From positions 1 to 10,352 of the forward strand of contig JARIHM010000141.1 of the NCBI GenBank assembly GCA_029288275.1: a stretch of DNA of 10,352 nucleotides. Reading direction: 5' to 3'. The notes beneath the pieces are model-generated. The model worked only from the letters and a program-made list of their open reading frames with translations. It was not told the DNA's origin and ran no database searches. This document shows, one piece after another, positions 6,173-10,352 of the stretch; positions within the stretch are counted from its first letter, which is position 1; each line of letters starts with the position of its first letter. This stretch comes from Candidatus Saccharimonadota bacterium (GTDB lineage: Bacteria; Patescibacteriota; Saccharimonadia; UBA4664). The position numbers and the translations under genes are program-made.

Positions 6173-7654
6173 ATGCCCAAGCAACGGCCGGGACTTATTC
6201 TGGCCACCCTGGTGCTCGCCGGCAGCCTGGCCACTCCTGTGGCTTTGGCCGATACTGCCTCTTACCCGCCTGCTGCTATTCAGATTGTGGGCGACAGCGG
6301 CAAGACCGCGCCGGACGGCCAGCCTTTGGATCGATTCCAGGCTCGAGGCATTGCACCCAGCTTGGCGACGCCACGCGTTGCCTCTCCGGCCGATACGGCG
6401 CCACCGGAGTGCCCGCCGGAACTCATGGCTCACTGCCAGTGGCTGCCGGCTGCTTACCAGCAAGATGATCCGGCCGATCCCGGCAACTATGGCAATTACG
6501 ACATTGCCAGCCGGCCGAGCGTCCAGCTGCCCATCGACACCATCGTGATCCACGATACCGAGGGCAGTCTGGCCAGTGCCGAAGCGGCCTTCCGCAACCC
6601 CACCACCTACACCTCGGTGCAGTACATCATTGATGATGCCTCGCACACGGTCGTGCAGATGGTGCGCAATAAGAACGTGGCTTGGCATGCCGGCAACTGG
6701 GACATCAACCAGCGTAGCATCGGCATCGAGCACGTCGGTCATGCCGCTACCGGTGGCACCGATTACACGCCGTGGCTCTATCAGACCTCGGCCGCTCTGG
6801 TGCGCTGGCTGACCAGCCAGTACCACATCCCGCTGGACCGTCAGCACATCATCGGCCACGATAACGTGCCCGGCCCTACCCCTGCCTACACTGCGGGCAT
6901 GCACTACGACCCGGCCGCCTTCTGGAACTGGCAGTACTATCAGCTCCTCCTGGGCATGCCGGTGCTGCCGACGGCTGGGCCCAATAGCCCGCTGATCACG
7001 ATGGCGCCCAACTGGCCCATCAACCAGCCGACGGTTACGCAGTGCAACGTTGGCTCGCCCTGCACCACGTTGCCCAAGCAGTCGGCCAACTTCGTGTACT
7101 TGCATCAGTCGCCCAGCGATGCAGCGCCCCTGCTCACCGATCCGGCCCTCCAGGCCGACGGCCGCTCGGGCACTACCCGTATTGACGATTGGTCGGCCAA
7201 GGCGGTCTACGGCCAGCAATACGCCGTGGCCATCTGCGGTTCCGGTCCTTGCCGCCAAGGCGATTGGGTTGGTATCTGGTTCGCGGGCCAGGTGGGCTGG
7301 TTCAAGAACCTGGGCGGCTTGCTCAACGCCATGCCGACCAAGGGCCAGTACATCCAGCCCAAGGCGGGCCTCGGCAGTATCCCGGTCTACGGCCGAGCCT
7401 ACCCGGAGGCTACAGCCTACGCCGGCACGCAGGTGCCCGTGCAGTCGGTGGTACCCATTCAGTACAGCATCACGGCTGGCCAGCGCTACGCCACGAGTGG
7501 TAGCGTGCAACCACGGTATTACTGGGCCTGGACCATCGATTCAAGCCTCCCCGATGACCACACCGTGATCGCCGGTCACGATACTTATGTGGAGATCCAG
7601 TACAACGAACGGATCGCCTTTGTTAAGCGCAGCGACGTCGACCTAGTCGGCTAG
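6173..7654 (+). CDS. Exported zinc-dependent N-acetylmuramoyl-L-alanine amidase (Amidase_2/PGRP fold)
   Basis: A 493-residue secreted peptidoglycan hydrolase that should cut the bond between N-acetylmuramic acid and L-alanine of the stem peptide. Residues 1-26 form a signal peptide (basic start, hydrophobic LILATLVLAG core, ALA cleavage site before Asp27). A proline-rich linker follows to about residue 110. The catalytic domain spans about 115-255: H127 (IVIHDTEG), H229 (IIGHD) and D246 (GMHYDP) fit the zinc ligands, E186 (SIGIEH) matches the AmpD catalytic glutamate, and Y151 the conserved tyrosine. WHAGNWD, SIGIEH and GMHxDP are typical of Streptomyces-type enzymes. Residues about 305-490 look like two SH3-like wall-binding modules. 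Exactly six cysteines occur as three close pairs (80/88, 291/297, 355/360), suggesting disulfides. GAGGAG 4 nt before the ATG fixes the start. It stands alone between divergent and convergent neighbours. It could remodel the cell's own wall or act on a host or competitor. Confidence 0.93.
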   Translation: MPKQRPGLILATLVLAGSLATPVALADTASYPPAAIQIVGDSGKTAPDGQPLDRFQARGIAPSLATPRVASPADTAPPECPPELMAHCQWLPAAYQQDDPADPGNYGNYDIASRPSVQLPIDTIVIHDTEGSLASAEAAFRNPTTYTSVQYIIDDASHTVVQMVRNKNVAWHAGNWDINQRSIGIEHVGHAATGGTDYTPWLYQTSAALVRWLTSQYHIPLDRQHIIGHDNVPGPTPAYTAGMHYDPAAFWNWQYYQLLLGMPVLPTAGPNSPLITMAPNWPINQPTVTQCNVGSPCTTLPKQSANFVYLHQSPSDAAPLLTDPALQADGRSGTTRIDDWSAKAVYGQQYAVAICGSGPCRQGDWVGIWFAGQVGWFKNLGGLLNAMPTKGQYIQPKAGLGSIPVYGRAYPEATAYAGTQVPVQSVVPIQYSITAGQRYATSGSVQPRYYWAWTIDSSLPDDHTVIAGHDTYVEIQYNERIAFVKRSDVDLVG

Positions 7655-7671
7655 CCACACTTAAGCTTCAC

Positions 7672-7703
7672 AGCGGCCTTAACTCTTCGGGGTTGAGGCC
7701 GCT
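7672..7703 (+). terminator. Intrinsic terminator after the amidase gene (UUCG loop)
   Basis: A 14-bp stem (AGCGGCCTTAACTC and GGGTTGAGGCCGCT, 12 Watson-Crick plus two G-U pairs) is closed by a very stable C(UUCG)G tetraloop. On the plus strand it runs into TTTCTATT. It begins 17 bp after the amidase stop and finishes 3 bp before the clpP stop on the other strand. Only the plus side has a T-run, so it is a good terminator for the amidase; for clpP mRNA it could be a 3'-end stabilising hairpin. Confidence 0.9.
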
Positions 7704-7706
7704 TTT

Positions 7707-8300
7707 CTATTGAACAACCTTATCAATAATCCCGTACTCGGTCGCCTCAGCGGCGCTCATCCAGTAGTCACGGTCGGTGTCTTTGTGTACCTCTTCCACC
7801 GGCTTGCCAGTTGCCTGAGCCAACAGTTCATCGAGCGTACCCCGCGCCTTAAGTACCTCACGCGCCGTAATCTCAATGTCGCTGGGTGTGCCCTCAAATC
7901 CCGCCGACCCCTGATGAATCATGATCCGCGAGTGCGGTAAGCTAAAGCGCTTGCCTTTGGCGCCAGCCGCCAGCATCACGGCGCCCATGCTGGCGGCCAT
8001 ACCCACGCAGATGGTCGACACATCCGGCTTAATCAGGTTCATGGTGTCGATCATAGCTAGGCCGGCGTACACGCTACCGCCAGGCGAATTGATGTAGAGC
8101 TTAATATCCTTGTCTTTGTCCTCACTCTCCAGGAACAGCAATTGCGCCACCACTAGATTGGCCACGGTGTCATCAATCCCGGTCCCCAGGAAAATAATGC
8201 GCTCCTTAAGCAGTCGTGAATAAATATCGTAGGCGCGTTCCCCCATCGAAGTTTTCTCGATGACGGTAGGCACCAATAATGAGTTCATAGGATTAGACAT
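7707..8300 (-). CDS. clpP: ATP-dependent Clp protease proteolytic subunit
   Basis: A 197-residue ClpP serine peptidase of normal length, the barrel-forming proteolytic subunit that degrades substrates unfolded by ClpX or ClpC. The catalytic triad is visible: S104 in GMAASMGA, H129 in RIMIHQ and D178 in DTDRDYW, with the same His-Asp spacing as E. coli H122/D171. INSPGGSV (70-77) shapes the substrate channel and oxyanion hole. As usual, the first few residues before LLVPTVIE would be removed by self-processing. The ATG at 8300 has AAGGAG 7 nt upstream; a second in-frame Met at residue 5 is less well placed. It follows tig by 61 bp, a common pairing, although clpX is not in the window. A CIRCE operator in the gap predicts heat-shock control by HrcA. 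The usual alternative partner gene is therefore elsewhere. Confidence 0.98.
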   Translation of the reverse strand: MSNPMNSLLVPTVIEKTSMGERAYDIYSRLLKERIIFLGTGIDDTVANLVVAQLLFLESEDKDKDIKLYINSPGGSVYAGLAMIDTMNLIKPDVSTICVGMAASMGAVMLAAGAKGKRFSLPHSRIMIHQGSAGFEGTPSDIEITAREVLKARGTLDELLAQATGKPVEEVHKDTDRDYWMSAAEATEYGIIDKVVQ

Positions 8301-8325
8301 GTGAGTTCTCCTTGGTCTTGATCCT

Positions 8326-8331
8326 ATATTA
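8326..8331 (-). promoter_or_regulatory. Candidate -10 element of a clpP-specific promoter
   Basis: TAATAT on the minus strand overlaps the clpP-proximal end of the CIRCE element. A start near 8319 would leave a leader of about 19 nt, with the AAGGAG ribosome-binding site at 8313-8308. The -35 region would fall inside the CIRCE and is a poor match. Position relative to CIRCE is the main support. Confidence 0.35.
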
Positions 8332-8355
8332 GCACTCTGGGTGCTTGAGTGCTAG
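8329..8355 (-). promoter_or_regulatory. CIRCE operator (HrcA-binding site) upstream of clpP
   Basis: The consensus CIRCE is TTAGCACTC-N9-GAGTGCTAA. Read on the plus strand this site is TTAGCACTC-N9-GAGTGCTAG, 17 of 18 conserved bases with exactly the 9-nt spacer. It lies 6 bp after the tig stop codon and 28 nt before the clpP start. HrcA is the heat-sensitive repressor that normally uses this site at groE and dnaK operons, so the site predicts that clpP is induced by heat or misfolded protein, independently of tig. The hrcA gene is not in the window. Confidence 0.93.
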
Positions 8356-8361
8356 TCTTTG

Positions 8362-9645
8362 CTACTTCTTTTGTTCAGCGTAGCTGAGTAGCTTGGCAAT
8401 CACCTTCGAGGCCATTAGGTGATTGTAAATTTCTTCGCGCGTGTTGGGGTTATCAAGTTCGGCCCGGGTGGCCTCATCCTTGTACTGCAGCTTCATGCGA
8501 CCAATCTCCATGTCGAGATCTTCGGCGCTAACGGTTAGATTCTCGGCCGCAGCTACGTCGGTAAGGACCATAGCTAGCCCGACCCGGCGCTCAGCCTCAG
8601 GGCGCATTTCTTTCTCGAGATCATCAGTCGTTTTCTTGGACAGATCCAGGTATTTGGCCATATCAAGGCCGCTGTAAGCCAGGTTCTGTTCCAGCTCAGC
8701 TCGCATGCGCTCTAGTTGCTGCTGCACCAAGGCCTCAGGCACCGAGTAGGTACTCTCCTTGAGCAGCTTATCCAGCACCTGCTGTTCGTACTCGCGCGAG
8801 GTACTCTCGGCCTTCTGGTTGGTGATCTGCTCCAGAATATTGGCCTTGAGTTCCTTCACCGTCTTAAACGGGCTAACCTTATCGGCAAACTCATCAGTAA
8901 CTTCCGGCAATACCAGCTCCGTAACAGTGTTGAGCTTGACCTTAAAAGTCACTACCTGATCGGCCAGCGTGCTCTCGTGGTATTCCTTGGGGAAGCGAAT
9001 ATCGAAGGTCTTCTCGTCGCCAGCCTTCAGGCCCACCAGCTCTTCCTCGAAGCCAGGGATGAACTGACCCGAGCCGAGCGACAGCGTCTGGCCCTTGGCG
9101 GAGGCACCACGTACCGGCTGACCGTCTTTGGTACCGTCAAAGTCAAAGTTGACCTCATCGCCCAGTTTAGCAGCACGTTCTACCTCAAGGCGCGTGGCCT
9201 CGCGACGACGCAAGTCTTCTAGCGTGCGGTCGACCTCGGCGGAATCAACCTCAACCGTCGGCCGCTTGATGCGGAAGTCCTGATACTTGCCGAGCTTGAC
9301 CTTTGGCATTAGCTCGACCTCCACCTTGTACTCTAACTCGGTGTAGGGCACAAACTTTTCGAGCGACACGCGCGGCGGTGCCACCACCGGCAACTTCTGC
9401 TCCTGTACCGCCTTGGCGTAACTCTCCTGGACGGCGTGCTCCATCACCTCGTTCTGGACGTAGCCAGAACCCAGTTCGCGCTCCACGATCTTATCGGGCG
9501 CTTTGCCCGGACGGAAGCCAGCGGCCTTAACCTTGGGGCGCAGTTCGTCAAAGACATGCGCCACTACGGCTTTTAGCTCGGCTTCCTTTAGGCTGACGGT
9601 AAACTGGGCTTCGGTATCGGTGCGTGAGGTGATGTTGGTTTCCAT
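8362..9645 (-). CDS. tig: Trigger factor, ribosome-associated chaperone and prolyl isomerase
   Basis: A 427-residue trigger factor of standard length that binds the ribosome exit tunnel and shields nascent chains. The N-terminal ribosome-docking domain (about 1-115) carries the signature loop GFRPGKAP at 43-50, with F44 and R45 at the same numbers as in E. coli, though the usual K46 is Pro. The FKBP-type peptidyl-prolyl isomerase domain spans about 158-242, including LGSGQFIPGFEEELVG at 190-205. The rest is the helical SurA-like arm and chaperone cavity (about 245-427), rich in Glu, Lys and Leu. The ATG at 9645 is the natural family start; a short AGGAA precedes it closely. No confident promoter is seen upstream; a TTGAGC/TATAAA pair with a 15-bp spacer (9752-9726) is only a weak possibility. 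clpP follows, with no terminator between, so read-through is likely. Confidence 0.98.
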   Translation of the reverse strand: METNITSRTDTEAQFTVSLKEAELKAVVAHVFDELRPKVKAAGFRPGKAPDKIVERELGSGYVQNEVMEHAVQESYAKAVQEQKLPVVAPPRVSLEKFVPYTELEYKVEVELMPKVKLGKYQDFRIKRPTVEVDSAEVDRTLEDLRRREATRLEVERAAKLGDEVNFDFDGTKDGQPVRGASAKGQTLSLGSGQFIPGFEEELVGLKAGDEKTFDIRFPKEYHESTLADQVVTFKVKLNTVTELVLPEVTDEFADKVSPFKTVKELKANILEQITNQKAESTSREYEQQVLDKLLKESTYSVPEALVQQQLERMRAELEQNLAYSGLDMAKYLDLSKKTTDDLEKEMRPEAERRVGLAMVLTDVAAAENLTVSAEDLDMEIGRMKLQYKDEATRAELDNPNTREEIYNHLMASKVIAKLLSYAEQKK

Positions 9646-9704
9646 AGGTTCCTAGGTTAGCACAGCTTGGGCGCAGGAAAAAGAGCTAATCGTGTTAAAA
9701 ATTA

Positions 9705-9733
9705 TTGACATAACCAAAGTAATGATTTATAAT
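9705..9733 (+). promoter_or_regulatory. Perfect-consensus sigma70-type promoter for the lipoprotein gene
   Basis: TTGACA (9705-9710) and TATAAT (9728-9733) are both perfect matches to the consensus and are separated by the ideal 17 bp. The surrounding sequence is A+T-rich. The predicted RNA start near 9740 gives a leader of about 60 nt before the ATG at 9801. This is by far the strongest promoter in the window and predicts high, unregulated expression. Confidence 0.92.
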
Positions 9734-9783
9734 AGATAAGATTTTGGCTCAAAAACCGAATCAACCGCCCTCTGACAACGTAG

Positions 9784-9798
9784 CTCTCGGAAGGAGAG
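9784..9798 (+). promoter_or_regulatory. Shine-Dalgarno within a small hairpin
   Basis: AAGGAG (9791-9796) lies 4 nt before the ATG at 9801. It is enclosed by a CTCTC/GAGAG stem with a 5-nt loop, so the ribosome-binding site could be partly masked. A stem this short is probably readily opened. Confidence 0.4.
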
Positions 9799-9800
9799 TC

Positions 9801-10352
9801 ATGCCCACGAAGAGAACCCTGGTCGGGATCTTCCTGGCCCTGCTGTTGAGCCTGGGTGCCGGTGGCGCCCTCACAGCCTGCGGCACCCCCACCCCGGTGG
9901 CGGTCACCCCGACCGCTTCCTACGCGGACGACACGCCGGCCGCGCCAGTGATCGGTCCCGACGGTCGGTCCTACTGCGGCTGGCGCTACACCACTGCCGA
10001 GTGCAGCTGGTCGCCCTGGCCGCCGGCGCCGTACGCCATGCCGATGGTGCAGCCGGTCTACGGATCGCCGAACTACGCGTGGACCAGCGTGCTCTTCACC
10101 AACTTGCTGACCTTCCACCTGTTCTACGACTCGCCCGTCTACTACGACCGCTACCTGGCGCCGAACCACGTGACGGTGGTCAACCGGACCACCTACATCA
10201 CGCAGGTGAACAACTTCGACAGCAAGTACAGCTCGCAGGAGAAGACCGCTGACGTCAAGTCCACCTACAAGGACAAGAGCGGCAAGACGGTCTCCGGCAA
10301 GACGCTGCCGAGCAACGCCTTCTCCGGCGGCAACCAGAAGGCCACCAACAAC
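9801..10352 (+). CDS. Lipoprotein of unknown function, 3' end cut off by window edge
   Basis: An open frame of 184 codons with no stop before the window ends. Residues 1-27 form a lipoprotein signal: Lys4-Arg5, a hydrophobic core (VGIFLALLLSL), and a lipobox LTAC with the lipidated Cys27. The mature part starts with a Thr/Pro/Ala-rich linker (28-50), then a Trp- and Cys-containing segment (C59, C68; W61, W70, W73), an aromatic/hydrophobic stretch (SVLFTNLLTFHLFY, 96-109) and a Tyr-rich motif (DSPVYYDRYLAP, 110-121). Residues 122 onward are polar and rich in Asn, Thr, Lys and Ser and look extended or disordered. I do not recognise a family. The ATG is set by AAGGAG and a perfect promoter. Third codon positions are nearly all G or C, much higher than in the small genes at 4888-5902. 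It would be anchored in the outer face of the membrane. Confidence 0.85.
   Translation, partial: MPTKRTLVGIFLALLLSLGAGGALTACGTPTPVAVTPTASYADDTPAAPVIGPDGRSYCGWRYTTAECSWSPWPPAPYAMPMVQPVYGSPNYAWTSVLFTNLLTFHLFYDSPVYYDRYLAPNHVTVVNRTTYITQVNNFDSKYSSQEKTADVKSTYKDKSGKTVSGKTLPSNAFSGGNQKATNN

Noticed and set aside
6131..7510. A 459-codon open frame on the minus strand opposite the amidase
   Set aside because: It is the antisense of a gene with clear catalytic motifs, a signal peptide and a terminator. The translation is Arg/Gly/Val/His-rich with no recognisable domain, as expected from a shadow frame in G+C-rich codons.
8716..9222. A 168-codon plus-strand frame inside tig
   Set aside because: It is antisense to a full-length, well-matched trigger factor and lacks start signals.
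9702..10169. A 155-codon minus-strand frame opposite the lipoprotein gene
   Set aside because: Its product is Arg/Gly/Val/Gln-rich with no domain, while the plus strand has a perfect promoter, a Shine-Dalgarno and a lipobox signal.

Overview
The window looks like one end of an assembled contig from a small-genome bacterium of the Candidate Phyla Radiation, most likely Saccharibacteria (TM7). The basis is a compact 1129-residue RpoB whose N-terminus resembles Saccharibacteria proteins as I remember them, together with RpoC and trigger factor of matching type; no search was run, so this is an inference. The standard genetic code fits: all complete genes are intact with UGA read as a stop. The first 49 bases are not biological. 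They are an untrimmed Illumina Nextera adapter (P5 tail, i5 index, Tn5 mosaic end) joined to the truncated rpoC.

Layout. (1) 50-4657, minus strand: the 5' 405 codons of rpoC and the complete rpoB, 3 bp apart, with a leader of about 150 nt that carries a terminator-like hairpin (4761-4785) and a candidate promoter at 4811-4842. (2) 4856-5977, minus strand: a self-contained unit of three small basic proteins of unknown function. Two are divergent paralogs that flank a third, unrelated gene. The unit has its own sigma70-type promoter (5949-5977) overlapped by a perfect 8+8 bp inverted repeat that looks like an operator, and ends in a strong intrinsic terminator (4856-4881) that abuts the rpoB promoter. 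This is the most novel-looking part of the window. (3) 6173-7654, plus strand: an exported zinc N-acetylmuramoyl-L-alanine amidase resembling actinobacterial (Streptomyces-type) enzymes, ending at a UUCG-loop terminator. (4) 7707-9645, minus strand: tig and clpP, with a CIRCE heat-shock operator in the 61-bp gap, 28 nt before the clpP start codon. (5) 9705-10352, plus strand: a perfect-consensus promoter (TTGACA-N17-TATAAT) driving the first 184 codons of an unknown lipoprotein that runs off the end.

How the parts fit. Transcription (rpoBC) and protein quality control (trigger factor, ClpP) form the core minus-strand content. The CIRCE site suggests that HrcA controls clpP separately from tig. 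The two plus-strand genes both encode exported products, a peptidoglycan hydrolase and a lipoprotein, and would act at the envelope. For an episymbiont living on other bacteria such products could act on the host surface, but the sequence does not show this. RpoB has non-canonical residues at three main rifamycin-resistance positions (E. coli D516, H526 and S531), predicting natural insensitivity to rifampicin.
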